Part shown: positions 17,050-27,021 of the stretch, piece by piece
Layout of the letters: every line of letters starts with the position of its first letter
How positions within the stretch are numbered: position 1 is the stretch's first letter
Source: an uncultured Collinsella sp.
Lineage (GTDB): Bacteria; Actinomycetota; Coriobacteriia; Coriobacteriales; Coriobacteriaceae
DNA length: 52,748 nt
NCBI GenBank assembly: GCA_902494565.1
Contig: CABUTN010000012.1
Location: 1 to 52,748, forward strand
Direction: 5' to 3'
Made by a program: the position numbers and the translations under genes
The notes under the pieces: model-generated
Told to the model about the DNA's origin: nothing
Database searches by the model: none
What the model saw: only the letters and a program-made list of their open reading frames with translations

Positions 17050-20000
17050 ATGGCATTCGTCCATCTGCACAACCACACTGTCTTTTCCATGCTCGACGGC
17101 GCAACCCGTATCCAGGATATGGTCAACCGTGCCGTTGAGCTGGGCATGCCCGCCGTGGCCATTACCGACCACGGCTACATGTATGGCGTGCCCGACCTGG
17201 CGCTGGCCTGCGACGCCGTCAACCACAACACGCCCGAGTACAAAACCTGGAGCCACGACAAGGCCTTCCTGGAAAAGGACCGCCGCGACGAGCTGGTGGA
17301 GCCCGATCCCGAGGAAAACCCGCGCGAGCATGCCCAGTATGTGAAGGACATGGCCATGTGGGACGAGAAGGGCAACATCGACGAGCTCAAGCCGCCCCTG
17401 GTCATCAAGCCCATCTTTGGCTGCGAGGTCTACTTTACGCCGGACGAGACCCTTGCTCGCGACCACAAGCCCGAGCTCTACCACATGATCCTTCTGGCCA
17501 AGGACCAGGAGGGCTACGTCAACCTGATGCAGACGGTTTCCGAGGCCGCCGTGCAGGGCTTTTACTACAAGCCGCGCGTGACGCTCGACAACCTGCGCCG
17601 CCACGCCAAGGGCATGATCTGCACGAGCGCCTGCATCGCGGGCATCATCCCCAAGTACATCGACCGCGGTGACATGGAGGGCGCCATCAAGTGGGCCGAG
17701 ACCTTCCGTGACACCTTCGAGCCCGGCGACTTCTACATCGAGATCCAGGAACACGGCATCACCACCGACAACGGCCTGACCGACGAGCAGATGGACCGCA
17801 CGCTCATCGACATCGCCAAGCAGGTGGGCGTCAAGGTCATCGCCACCAACGACTTCCACTACCTGCGCCGCGAGGACGCGCCCGTGCAGGACGTCATCAT
17901 GTGCATTGGCATGAACGCCAAGGTCGACGACCCTAACCGCATGCGCATGACCGGCTCGGAGTTTTACATGAAGACCGAGGAGGAGATGCGGGCGATGTTC
18001 CCGTATTGCCCCGAGGCCTGCGACAACACGCTCGAGATCGCCGACAAGTGCTACGTTGAGCTGGACTGGGACTCCATCATCCTGCCGCGCTTCCCGTTGC
18101 TCGATCCCGGCGAGACGCACGAGAGCCAGTTCCGCCGCGAGTGCGAGAAGGGCCTGCGCCAGCACTACGGTGACGACTGGGCCACGCGCGAGATCGGCGG
18201 CGTCAACATCAAAGAGCGCTTTGAGTACGAATACAAGGTCATCTGCGACAAGGGCTTTGCCGCCTACTTTTTGATCGTTGCCGAGTACGTGCAATGGGCC
18301 AAGGACAACGGCATCGGCGTCGGCCCCGGCCGTGGCTCGGCCGCCGGCGCTATCGTCGCCTACGCCATGAACATCACCGCGTTCGACCCGCTCGAGAACG
18401 GCCTGATGTTCGAGAGGTTCCTGTCCCCGCAGCGTACCGAGATGCCCGATATCGATATGGACTTCGACGATGAGCGGCGCCTCGAGGTCGTGGAGCACGT
18501 TCGCCAGCTCTACGGCCCCGAGAAGGTTACCCACGTCATCACCTACTCGACCATTAAGGCCAAGCAGGCCATCAACGACGCCGCGCGCGTCCTGGACTAC
18601 CCGGTCTACATGGGCCAGCGCCTGTCCAAGATGGTCTCGAGCGACCCCAAGGTCAAGCTCAAGCAGGTGCTCGAAAAGCAACCCGGCAAAGAGGATCTGT
18701 TTAACCCCGACTTTGCCGAGGCCTATAAAAAGGACGACGACGCCCGCCGCATCATCGACACGGCGCTCTCGATCGAGGGCCTTACCCGTGGCGAGGGCGT
18801 GCACGCGTGCGCCGTTCTGATTTGCCGCGACCCCGTCAACGAGCACGTGCCCACCAAGCTCGATACCAAGGGCGGCGTCGAGATTACCCAGTACGAGGGC
18901 CATACCGTTGCCGACATGGGCCTGCTCAAGATGGACTTCCTGGGTCTGCGTACGCTGACGGTTATCTCCAAGGCCAAGGCCAACATCAAAAAGAACTTCG
19001 GCATCGACATCAAAGAGGAAGAGATTCCCTTTGACGACCCCGAGATCTTTAAGCTCATGGGCTCCGGCCACACCGCCGGCGTCTTCCAGGTCGAGTCCGC
19101 CGGCATGACGGCCACGATCAAGAACATGAAGCCCACCGAGTACAAGCACGTCGTGGCATTGATCGCTCTGTACCGCCCGGGACCGCTGGGCGCCGGCATG
19201 GTTTCGTCCTATATCAACCGTATGAACGGCAAGGAACCGGCTGTCTCCTACGACGACCGTCTGGACGACATCCTGGGCGAAACCTACGGCACCATGGTCT
19301 ATCAGGAGCAGGTTATGCTCATCTCCGTCGAGATGTGCGGCTTCTCCAAGGGCGAATCGGACTCGCGTATCCGTAAGCCCGTGGCTAAGAAAAAGATCAA
19401 GCTGCTCACGTCGACGGTGCTCCACTGGGAGGATGGCTCGGACGAGACCACCTACGACCACTGGATGAACGGCGCTATCAAGAACAACTACACGCGCGAG
19501 GTCGCCCAGAAGATTTGGGACGATGTTCTTGAGTTCGCGTCCTACGCCTTTAACAAGTCGCACTCCGCCGGCTACGCCATCCTGGTTATGCAGACGGCGT
19601 GGCTCAAGGCGCACTATCCGCACGAGTACATGGCGGCCGTTCTGACGTCCTATACGGGCAAGACCGACAAGATCGTTCACTACGTCTCGGCGTGCCGTCA
19701 CGACGGCATCCCCGTGCTGTCGCCAGATGTCAACGAGTCCGGTACTGAGTTCACGGCTACCAAGGAGGGCGTGCGCTTTGGTCTGGCCGGCATCCGCGGC
19801 GTGGGCACCGGCGTGGCGCAGGCGATTATCGCCGAGCGCGAGGCGGGCGGTCCGTTTAAGACGCTGCACGACTTTGTCGAGCGCGTGGACTCGAGCCAGG
19901 CCAACCGCCGTGTGATCGAATCGCTCATCAAGGCAGGCGCCTTCGACTCCACGGGGTATCCGCGTCGCCAGATGATGCACTTTGTGGATAAGAACAACCC

Positions 20001-20853
20001 TGAGAACATCATCGATGCCGCGGTGAAGCGCCAGAAGGATCGTGCGAGCGGCCAGACGTCGTTCTTCGACATGTTTGGTGATGTTGAGGGCTCGGGCTTT
20101 GAGGTGAGCGTGCCCGATCCGGATGGCCAGGAGTGGGACCGCCACCTTAAGTTGAGCCAGGAGAAGGAGGTTCTGGGCATCTATGTCTCGGACCACCCGC
20201 TGCGCCCGTTTGAGTATGCGCTGGCCAAGGCACGCGACTTCTCGTTCTCGCAGATCGACACTGGCTACGAAGTTCAGAATCCTACGGGCGGTACCATCAA
20301 CCAGGAGATTCCCGAGGGCAAGGCGCTGTGGTGGGCCGGCATGGTCTCGAGCGTGTCCAAGCGCGTGACCAAAAACGGCGACCCCATGGGCATCGTGCAG
20401 CTCGAAGACATGGAAGGCGAGGCCACGGTCGTGGTGTTCCCCAAGACCTACAAGGAGGCCGAGGGGTATCTGTATGGCGAGGTCGATCCCGAGACCGGCG
20501 CGCAGCTGTCCGACGCGTTTGTGCGCATTAAGGGCAAGCTCGAGCGCTCGGACCGCGGCGACCAGATCATTGCGCAGGAGATTGTGCCGCTGGAGCTTAG
20601 CGAGGAGAAAAACAAGCCCAAGGTCTTTGAGGTCATGGTGCCCAACAGCCGATTTAGCCAGGGCAATATGGCGCGCCTGGCCACGGTGCTCACCACCAAC
20701 CCGGGCGGCGACCGCGTGGAGATCTTTATTGAGCAAGTCGACGGGCGCGTGCTGCGTGCCGAGGTGCCGGCCAAGGTCAATGCACGCTCGATTCCGCTGC
20801 TGGCAGAGGCAAAGGCCATCGTCGGCAACCAAGGCCGCGTGACGGTTATCTAA
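17050..20853 (+). CDS. dnaE: DNA polymerase III subunit alpha (DnaE)
   Basis: Replicative DNA polymerase catalytic subunit of 1267 residues. The N-terminal PHP domain begins with H-L-H-N-H-T and A-I-T-D-H-G. An insert of about 60 charged residues (approximately 58-115) lies within the PHP domain and accounts for much of the extra length over the 1160-residue E. coli enzyme. The polymerase core has G-P-G-R-G-S-A-A-G near 420 and the catalytic aspartates in P-D-I-D-M-D-F-D-D near 465. The finger motif Y-R-P-G-P-L-G follows near 710, then helix-hairpin-helix and OB-fold regions at the C-terminus. The start ATG follows CGGAG, and TAAAAT at 17005-17010 is a candidate -10. A SNF2 helicase follows after 28 nt, probably co-transcribed. 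Confidence 0.97.
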   Translation: MAFVHLHNHTVFSMLDGATRIQDMVNRAVELGMPAVAITDHGYMYGVPDLALACDAVNHNTPEYKTWSHDKAFLEKDRRDELVEPDPEENPREHAQYVKDMAMWDEKGNIDELKPPLVIKPIFGCEVYFTPDETLARDHKPELYHMILLAKDQEGYVNLMQTVSEAAVQGFYYKPRVTLDNLRRHAKGMICTSACIAGIIPKYIDRGDMEGAIKWAETFRDTFEPGDFYIEIQEHGITTDNGLTDEQMDRTLIDIAKQVGVKVIATNDFHYLRREDAPVQDVIMCIGMNAKVDDPNRMRMTGSEFYMKTEEEMRAMFPYCPEACDNTLEIADKCYVELDWDSIILPRFPLLDPGETHESQFRRECEKGLRQHYGDDWATREIGGVNIKERFEYEYKVICDKGFAAYFLIVAEYVQWAKDNGIGVGPGRGSAAGAIVAYAMNITAFDPLENGLMFERFLSPQRTEMPDIDMDFDDERRLEVVEHVRQLYGPEKVTHVITYSTIKAKQAINDAARVLDYPVYMGQRLSKMVSSDPKVKLKQVLEKQPGKEDLFNPDFAEAYKKDDDARRIIDTALSIEGLTRGEGVHACAVLICRDPVNEHVPTKLDTKGGVEITQYEGHTVADMGLLKMDFLGLRTLTVISKAKANIKKNFGIDIKEEEIPFDDPEIFKLMGSGHTAGVFQVESAGMTATIKNMKPTEYKHVVALIALYRPGPLGAGMVSSYINRMNGKEPAVSYDDRLDDILGETYGTMVYQEQVMLISVEMCGFSKGESDSRIRKPVAKKKIKLLTSTVLHWEDGSDETTYDHWMNGAIKNNYTREVAQKIWDDVLEFASYAFNKSHSAGYAILVMQTAWLKAHYPHEYMAAVLTSYTGKTDKIVHYVSACRHDGIPVLSPDVNESGTEFTATKEGVRFGLAGIRGVGTGVAQAIIAEREAGGPFKTLHDFVERVDSSQANRRVIESLIKAGAFDSTGYPRRQMMHFVDKNNPENIIDAAVKRQKDRASGQTSFFDMFGDVEGSGFEVSVPDPDGQEWDRHLKLSQEKEVLGIYVSDHPLRPFEYALAKARDFSFSQIDTGYEVQNPTGGTINQEIPEGKALWWAGMVSSVSKRVTKNGDPMGIVQLEDMEGEATVVVFPKTYKEAEGYLYGEVDPETGAQLSDAFVRIKGKLERSDRGDQIIAQEIVPLELSEEKNKPKVFEVMVPNSRFSQGNMARLATVLTTNPGGDRVEIFIEQVDGRVLRAEVPAKVNARSIPLLAEAKAIVGNQGRVTVI

Positions 20854-20881
20854 GCTACCCCGGGTGAGATTGGAGGAAGTG

Positions 20882-23800
20882 ATGGCGCAGGGGACGTTTG
20901 TGCAGGCGCTCCGGAAAGAGGCGGCGCTGAGTGGCACCTTTATGAAGGGGCGTTCGCTCATGCTCAACGGCGCCGTGCTGTCGATCGAGGACAGCGGCTC
21001 GCGCTTCTCCAAAAACGTGACGGTTGAGGGCTCGGTGCGCGGTTCGCGTGGCGACCTGTACAAGACGCGCGTGGCGCTCGACATGGACGAGCACGAGGTG
21101 ATCGACTACGACTGCGATTGCCCCGCTGCCTATCGCTACCCCGGCATGTGCAAGCACGCTATTGCCACGGCTCTGGCGTATTTGGATGCCAGCGGCGCCG
21201 AGCCCGTCGAAGGTTTGCGCACGCCGGTCCGCACGTTTGCGGCGCAGCCGAAACAGCCCGCGCGCAACGCGCCCAAAGCGCCGGCCGTCAATCCCAACTT
21301 TCCCTTTCCGGCGCCCGTCCCCACGAGTCCCAGCCTCATGGCGGCGCTCTCCGATCTTTCGGACGCGCGCATGGATGAGCTGGCGAGCATGCGCCGCAAG
21401 CTCGCCGGCAGTGTGGATCCCGATGCCCCCAAGGCGGTGTTGGAGCCCTCGCTGGTGCCGTATTACAATCCACTGTTTGCCGAGCGCTTTAGCTGGGCGC
21501 TCGAGCTTCGCATTCGCTGTGGATCGGTCTCCTACGTGGTCAAGGACATCGACGGCATGGCCGATGCCTACGTGCGCGGCGGCACCTTCTCGTACGGCAA
21601 GAAGCTCACGTTTGTCCATACGCCCGAAGCCTTCGAAGACGTGTCGACAAAGCTGCTCAACCTTGTCGTGACGACAGTTGCCTATCTCGATGACATCACA
21701 AGCTCGCGTTCGGCGTCGTACGACTTTGCCCGCAGCGGTTTTGTCGCCGAGCGTCAGTTGCCGCTGTCCGAGCATAGCATCGTATATGTGCTGGACCTGT
21801 TGCGCGGCCAGACCATCTCTTTTGAGCCCGCCTGGTCGCGGGGGACGACGACGCATCGCACCTATGACGTGGCGGTTGAGATGCCTCCGGAAGGGGAGGA
21901 CGAGGCGCTGTCTGAGCGCCCACCGCTCCTTGCCGCCAAAATCGCGCCGGCGGCTGGTGGCAGCTACGATCTACGCCTGCCGGCCGATGCATACTGCTTT
22001 GCTTCGGGCGACGTTGCCTATCTGGTCGACACCCGCCGTGCGCGCCGCGCCGATGTAGCGTTTGCCCAGCATGCGGCGCCGTTCCTATCGCGCTTACTGC
22101 CCTGTCGCACGCCGATCCATATCGCTGTCGACCAGGTGGGGGAGTTCTGTCGTATGGCGCTGCCCATTTTGCGCGACTATACCGACCTTACCGCGCCCGC
22201 CGCGCTCGATACCGTGGCGCCCGAGCCGAGCTTTGCTATGGCGATCGGCGTCGACGATGGGCTTGTGACCTGCAAAATTACGGTTGCCTACGGCGACTGG
22301 TCGGCAGATCTCTTTAGCCTGGGCGCTCCGGGCAGCCCCTTCGAAGAGCAACGCCCCGGCGTGCCGCCCCGCGACGAGGTGGCAGAGTTTCGTGTTATGG
22401 ACACGGCGGCCCTGTACTTCGATTTCTACGAGGGCGGTCTGGCGTTTGAGGAGCGCGATGACGAGAGCTTGTTCTGCCTGCTGACCGAGGGCCTGTCCGC
22501 CCTGTCCGAGCTGGGTGAGGTCATGCTCAGCGACCGTCTGCGCCAGATTTCGGTGCGACCCGCGCCCAAGCTCTCGGTTCGTGCGACCGTCAAGAGCAAT
22601 CTGCTCGACGTCGAACTGGGCGCGAGCGGCCTTTCGGCGTCAGACCTTGCCATCTACCTCGACTCCTACAAGCGTCACCAGACGTTTGCGCGCCTTACGT
22701 CCGGCGACATCATTCGTTTGGACGAGGGTGCCCGAGCCGCGTTTGGCCTTGCCGAGGATCTGGGGGTCGATGCTGTTGACCTGCTCGACGGCGTGTCGCT
22801 TCCCGCGTCGAGCACCCTGTTCGTCGATAGCATGCTCGCGCGCACGCCCGCGCTCGAGGCCGATCGCGACGCTGCGTTCCGCCGCACCGTCGAGCGCTTG
22901 GATACGCTCGGCAAGATGGACTTTACGGTGCCGGCATCGCTCAAGGCAACGATGCGCGGCTACCAGGTCGACGGATACCAGTGGCTCGGCTCGCTCGAAC
23001 ACCTGGGCCTTGGCGGCATCTTGGCCGACGACATGGGCCTGGGCAAAACGCTGCAGATGATCGCGCATATCCTGGCGCGCGTGGAAGCGGGGGACATTAA
23101 GCCCACGCTTGTGGTGTGCCCTGCGTCGCTCGTGTACAACTGGACTGCCGAGCTGGAGCGCTTCGCCCCGTCGCTCGATGTGTGCGCCATCGTGGGCGCC
23201 AAGGCCCAGCGTCGCGTGCAAATCGCCGGCGTGGCCGAGCATAACGTGGTCGTGACGTCATATGACCTTATGCGGCGCGATATCGACGAGTACGTCGAGC
23301 AGGACTTTGCCCGCGTGGTACTCGATGAGGCCCAGTACATTAAAAACCCGCTCACCCAGGTGGCGCGTGCCACCAAGCGCCTGCCGGCCGGCGTGCGCTT
23401 TGCCCTGACGGGCACGCCCATCGAAAACCGCCTATCCGAGCTCTGGAGCATCTTCGACTTTTTGATGCCGGGCCTACTTGGCACGCGCGAGTCGTTTGCC
23501 AAGCGCTTCGAAAGCCCGGTCGAGCATGCCGAGGGCGACAGTGCCGCCCGCCTGCAAGCGCTCGTGTCGCCGTTTGTGCTGCGCCGTGTCAAGGAAGACG
23601 TGGTGGCCGACCTGCCCGAGAAGATCGAGGATACGGTCATGGCGCAGCTTACCGGCGAGCAGCGCAAGCTCTACCTGGCCAACCAGGACCGCATCGCCCA
23701 ACAGGTGCAGCACCGCGAGTCACCCGAGTTTAAGAAAGACAAGCTCAAGGTGCTCGCCGAGCTCACCAAGCTGCGCCAGATCTGCTGCGACCCGCGTCTG

Positions 23801-24346
23801 CACTACGAGGATTACAAGGCGGGGAGCGCCAAACTCGATACGTGCATGGAGCTCGTGCACGGCGCACTCGACGGCGGGCATCGCATCCTGTTGTTCAGCC
23901 AGTTTACGGGTATGCTCGATATCATCGGTAAGCGCTTGGCCAAGGAGGACATCGACTTCTTTAAGCTCACGGGCGCTTCGTCTAAGGAGAGCCGCGCCAA
24001 GATGGTCGCGCAGTTCCAGGAGGGCGAGGTTCCGGTCTTTTTGATTTCGCTCAAGGCGGGCGGCGTGGGCCTTAACCTGACGGCTGCCGACGTGGTCATC
24101 CACTACGACCCGTGGTGGAACGTGGCGGCGCAGGACCAAGCAACTGACCGTGCACACCGTATTGGCCAGCAACATACCGTGACCGTGTACAAGCTCATCG
24201 CCAAGGACACGATCGAGGAACGCATTATGCGGATGCAGGAGTCTAAGCGCGACCTGGTCAACAGCGTACTCGGCGGCGACGGCATCTCGTCGGCACTGTT
24301 CACGCGCGAGGATGTTCTGGCGCTGCTCGGCGGCGACGGGCGTTAA
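20882..24346 (+). CDS. SWIM zinc finger and SNF2-family helicase
   Basis: Bacterial Swi2/Snf2 (HepA-like) ATPase of 1154 residues. A SWIM zinc finger lies near residues 70-95 (C-D-C-P followed by C-K-H). A long middle region (about 130-660) has no motif I recognise. The helicase core has Walker A D-D-M-G-L-G-K-T near 720, L-D-E-A-Q-Y near 815, L-T-G-T-P-I-E-N-R near 845, and the C-terminal lobe with S-L-K-A-G-G-V-G-L-N-L-T and the motif VI D-R-A-H-R-I-G-Q near 1095. It should translocate on double-stranded DNA or remodel protein-DNA complexes, but its target is unknown. The ATG at 20882 follows GGAGG at 5 nt; the GTG 18 nt upstream lacks such a site. It lies 28 nt after dnaE. Confidence 0.92.
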   Translation: MAQGTFVQALRKEAALSGTFMKGRSLMLNGAVLSIEDSGSRFSKNVTVEGSVRGSRGDLYKTRVALDMDEHEVIDYDCDCPAAYRYPGMCKHAIATALAYLDASGAEPVEGLRTPVRTFAAQPKQPARNAPKAPAVNPNFPFPAPVPTSPSLMAALSDLSDARMDELASMRRKLAGSVDPDAPKAVLEPSLVPYYNPLFAERFSWALELRIRCGSVSYVVKDIDGMADAYVRGGTFSYGKKLTFVHTPEAFEDVSTKLLNLVVTTVAYLDDITSSRSASYDFARSGFVAERQLPLSEHSIVYVLDLLRGQTISFEPAWSRGTTTHRTYDVAVEMPPEGEDEALSERPPLLAAKIAPAAGGSYDLRLPADAYCFASGDVAYLVDTRRARRADVAFAQHAAPFLSRLLPCRTPIHIAVDQVGEFCRMALPILRDYTDLTAPAALDTVAPEPSFAMAIGVDDGLVTCKITVAYGDWSADLFSLGAPGSPFEEQRPGVPPRDEVAEFRVMDTAALYFDFYEGGLAFEERDDESLFCLLTEGLSALSELGEVMLSDRLRQISVRPAPKLSVRATVKSNLLDVELGASGLSASDLAIYLDSYKRHQTFARLTSGDIIRLDEGARAAFGLAEDLGVDAVDLLDGVSLPASSTLFVDSMLARTPALEADRDAAFRRTVERLDTLGKMDFTVPASLKATMRGYQVDGYQWLGSLEHLGLGGILADDMGLGKTLQMIAHILARVEAGDIKPTLVVCPASLVYNWTAELERFAPSLDVCAIVGAKAQRRVQIAGVAEHNVVVTSYDLMRRDIDEYVEQDFARVVLDEAQYIKNPLTQVARATKRLPAGVRFALTGTPIENRLSELWSIFDFLMPGLLGTRESFAKRFESPVEHAEGDSAARLQALVSPFVLRRVKEDVVADLPEKIEDTVMAQLTGEQRKLYLANQDRIAQQVQHRESPEFKKDKLKVLAELTKLRQICCDPRLHYEDYKAGSAKLDTCMELVHGALDGGHRILLFSQFTGMLDIIGKRLAKEDIDFFKLTGASSKESRAKMVAQFQEGEVPVFLISLKAGGVGLNLTAADVVIHYDPWWNVAAQDQATDRAHRIGQQHTVTVYKLIAKDTIEERIMRMQESKRDLVNSVLGGDGISSALFTREDVLALLGGDGR

Positions 24347-24496
24347 CCCGCTCGGGTGAGGCCGCCAGGGCGGATAGCCCGCGCTGTCCCATCGTCCCCG
24401 CTCGTTATGTGTTCATTTGCAATGCCGTGGATGGTTTGTCTGCCTTTGGGCATAAGAACCATCAAGAACATTGGCACATCAGCAAAGGAGAACATC

Positions 24497-24859
24497 ATGG
24501 CGAAATTCTTTAAGGACCCCGACGGCAAGCTCATCGCTGCCCTTGGCGACGACGTTGCGACCCCTGCCGGTTGCACGGAGCTGACCGCAAACACTGAGGA
24601 CGCGGCGCATGAGAAGCACGTGCCTGTTGTCGAGACCGAGCGCGACGGTCACGTGATTCGCGCCCGAGTTGGCTCGGTCGAGCACCCCAGCCTGCCCGAG
24701 CACTACATTGAGTGGATCGCCCTTGAGGCCGAGGGCCGCTTAGAGGTCCATTACCTTGAGCCCGGCATGAAACCCGCGACGTTTTTCGCGGGCGGCTCCA
24801 AGACCGGTACCGTCTATGCCTACTGCAACCTGCACGGGCTGTGGTCCGCGACATTCTAG
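24497..24859 (+). CDS. Superoxide reductase (desulfoferrodoxin-like, lacking centre I)
   Basis: Non-haem iron superoxide reductase of 120 residues that reduces superoxide to peroxide in oxygen-sensitive bacteria. The centre II iron ligands are all visible: H41 in E-K-H-V-P, H63 and H69 in H-P-S-L-P-E-H-Y-I-E-W, and C110 and H113 in Y-C-N-L-H-G. The catalytic Glu-Lys pair is E39-K40. The N-terminal 36 residues correspond to the desulforedoxin domain of desulfoferrodoxin, but the four rubredoxin-type cysteines are gone (only C26 remains), as in class III enzymes such as the Treponema one. The ATG at 24497 follows AAGGAG. It is monocistronic with a strong terminator, fitting an anaerobe's oxidative-stress defence. 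Confidence 0.92.
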   Translation: MAKFFKDPDGKLIAALGDDVATPAGCTELTANTEDAAHEKHVPVVETERDGHVIRARVGSVEHPSLPEHYIEWIALEAEGRLEVHYLEPGMKPATFFAGGSKTGTVYAYCNLHGLWSATF

Positions 24860-24904
24860 GAGCGCGCCCCCGCTCGGGGTATCATAGCTAGCATATGCAC
24901 ATGC

Positions 24905-24937
24905 AAGCGCCGGCTGCATTATGCGGCCGGCGCTTTT
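24905..24937 (+). terminator. Terminator of the superoxide reductase gene
   Basis: AAGCGCCGGC (24905-24914) pairs with GCCGGCGCTT (24926-24935), with GCAT/ATGC continuing the stem, followed by TTTT (24934-24937). Confidence 0.85.
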
Positions 24938-24976
24938 ACTACGATTTCGATGGTTTACGACGGAAAGGGCTGGGCC

Positions 24977-26962
24977 ATGAAGCTCGCGCTTGCACAGATC
25001 GATATGCGCCTGGGTGATATTGAGGGCATTTGCGGCCGCATTGAGGACCAGGCTCGTCTGGCCCACGAGCGCGGGGCGCGCGTGCTGTGCGTTCCGGCTC
25101 CGCTCTTTATGGGCGCCATGCCCGGTGGCCTGGTGGGCGCTGCCGACTTTGAGCACGACATGCTTGCCGGCTTGACTGGTGTCGCCGAGCGTATCCAGGA
25201 GCTTGACATGATCTGCATCGTGCCCGCGGCGGTTTCGTTTGAGGGCCAACCGCTGCTCGACTACATGATGCTCAAGGACGGTCATGTGGTGCCGGCGCGT
25301 TCGAGCATTGCCTTGCAGCGTGGCGAGAACAACGACACGCGTTGGGCGCCGCCGGTGTTCGACGTGGACGGCGTGCGCATCGCCGTAATTTTTGACTTGG
25401 ACCGCGAACTCGAGATGTTGCCGACCGGTGTTGACCTCATTGCGTATTTCCAATTCAACGCGTTTGACATGACCGACCGCGAGACTGTTGCCATTGCCGC
25501 CGTTCGCAGCGGCGCCTACCGCAAGGTCGCCTCCAAGCGCAGCGTGTGGTTTGCCTGCATGGCGCCGGTCGGTGCCTATGACGAGTCGGTGTATACCGGC
25601 GGTTCGTTTGTGCTCGACGACTGCGGTCGCGTGGTGGCCCAGGCGCCGTGCTTTGAGGAGAGCCTGCTGGTTCAGGAGATTCAGCGCGGCGTGATGCTCG
25701 ATGCCCTGGAGGATCACGAACTGCCCGAGTTCCGTTCCGAGGAGTGGCTGTGGCAGGCGCTGGTGCTCGCCGTGCGCGACAACGCCCGAGCCCACGGTGC
25801 GTCGCGTGCTGTGGTGGCACTCGAGGGTGACTTGCCGTCGTCCCTGCTGGCGGCGCTGGCCGTCGACGCTCTGGGCCCGCGCAATGTGATTGGCCTGGTG
25901 CTGGGGCGCAACCGTATCTTTACGCCGGCGCAGGAAGAAGCCGAGGCTGCCCGCTGTGCCGCCGTCCGCGCCATCGCCGAGCGTCTGCACATTCGCACCG
26001 TCGAGCGCGATGCACCGGATGCGGCGCGCGTGCTCGATCGCGACGTGTCGGCGGGCGATGCCGAGCGCCTGCGCTCGCGCACGCTGGGCCTGATGCTGGA
26101 GGATACGGCGCTCGAGCTGGGTGCGATGGCGCTGAGCCCGCTGTCCAAAACCGAGTACGCGCTGGCGGCGCCGGCGCTTTGCGGCGGCTACCAGGGCGAC
26201 TTTGCGCCCTTTGGCGATGTGTACCTGTCGACGCTTGAGTTTGTGGCGCGTGTGCGCAACCGCACGTCTGCCGTGGTGCCCCAAGAGCTCGTGACGCTCA
26301 ACGCAGTGGAAGATTGTATGGAGCGCGTGCTGGCGCAGGCGCTCTCGACGCTCGACGGTCCGGTCGATATGCTCGACCGTGCGGCACAGCTGCTCGGCGG
26401 GCTTGAGCCGGGTGAGGTCGATGGCGCGCTCGAGGCGCACGTGGACCGCAATCGATCTTTCGACGACATCCCGATGGCCGCTGGCAAGCCTGAGGCCTGC
26501 TCGCTGCTGCTGATGCTCGTTCGACAGGGTGAGGCTGCCCGCCGCATGTTGCCGATGGCGCCGATCGTCTCGGCCCGTTCGTTTGCCGAGCGTGCCTGGC
26601 CGTATATGCTCGCGTGGTCCGACCTGGGGCTTAACGGCAAGGAGCGTATGACGGTCGATTCGCTGGCGCGCGCCGAGGTGCGCCGTTTTGCTGACGAGGA
26701 TACGAGCGAGCGCGTGCGAAACGAGATGATGGGCGTGCTGGGCGAGCTACTGGGTATTTCGCCCGAGCAAATGGAGGAGCTGCGCTCTGAGGACGGTCAG
26801 CGTCGTTTACACGAGGGAATGAAAAAGTTCGAGGGCGAGGTTCAGGACGCCATCGATAAGATGATGGGCGGCCAGGGTGGCCCGCAGGGTGGGCCCCAGG
26901 GTGGCCCGATGCCGCATCCGCCGGTTGATCCGAGGCAGTTCCCCTTTTTCTCGCAGAACTAA
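24977..26962 (+). CDS. NAD synthetase (NadE)-like protein, predicted catalytically inactive
   Basis: Protein of 661 residues with the two-domain layout of glutamine-dependent NAD synthetase: a nitrilase-like amidase domain (about 1-260) and a synthetase domain (about 265-530). The key residues are missing. The nitrilase Glu of the usual P-E-L motif is A41 (V-P-A-P-L-F), the catalytic Lys region reads A-R-S-S-I-A, and the nucleophile Cys of C-E-D is D140 (V-I-F-D-L-D). The ATP P-loop S-G-G-x-D-S is E-G-D-L-P-S-S at 283-289, although the next residues (A-A-L-A-V-D-A-L-G-P) match NadE exactly. The final 25 residues are Gly/Pro/Gln-rich. It is intact, so not a decayed gene; it is probably a pseudoenzyme with a structural or regulatory job (inference). 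The ATG at 24977 follows GGAAAGG. It stands upstream of ruvCAB with its own spacing. Confidence 0.75.
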   Translation: MKLALAQIDMRLGDIEGICGRIEDQARLAHERGARVLCVPAPLFMGAMPGGLVGAADFEHDMLAGLTGVAERIQELDMICIVPAAVSFEGQPLLDYMMLKDGHVVPARSSIALQRGENNDTRWAPPVFDVDGVRIAVIFDLDRELEMLPTGVDLIAYFQFNAFDMTDRETVAIAAVRSGAYRKVASKRSVWFACMAPVGAYDESVYTGGSFVLDDCGRVVAQAPCFEESLLVQEIQRGVMLDALEDHELPEFRSEEWLWQALVLAVRDNARAHGASRAVVALEGDLPSSLLAALAVDALGPRNVIGLVLGRNRIFTPAQEEAEAARCAAVRAIAERLHIRTVERDAPDAARVLDRDVSAGDAERLRSRTLGLMLEDTALELGAMALSPLSKTEYALAAPALCGGYQGDFAPFGDVYLSTLEFVARVRNRTSAVVPQELVTLNAVEDCMERVLAQALSTLDGPVDMLDRAAQLLGGLEPGEVDGALEAHVDRNRSFDDIPMAAGKPEACSLLLMLVRQGEAARRMLPMAPIVSARSFAERAWPYMLAWSDLGLNGKERMTVDSLARAEVRRFADEDTSERVRNEMMGVLGELLGISPEQMEELRSEDGQRRLHEGMKKFEGEVQDAIDKMMGGQGGPQGGPQGGPMPHPPVDPRQFPFFSQN

Positions 26963-27021
26963 CTATGGGATAGGATTCGCTTCCAACCCTGACACTTCAA
27001 CTAAGCATCTTGGCCCCGTTG

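Noticed and set aside
17014..21084. Very long open frame on the minus strand across dnaE
   Set aside because: It lies fully opposite dnaE, lacks a ribosome site and family motifs, and is explained by the GC-rich third positions of dnaE codons.
24977..26962. Functional NAD synthetase (nadE) annotation
   Set aside because: The fold matches, but the nitrilase triad and ATP P-loop residues are missing, so I describe it as NadE-like rather than as the enzyme.
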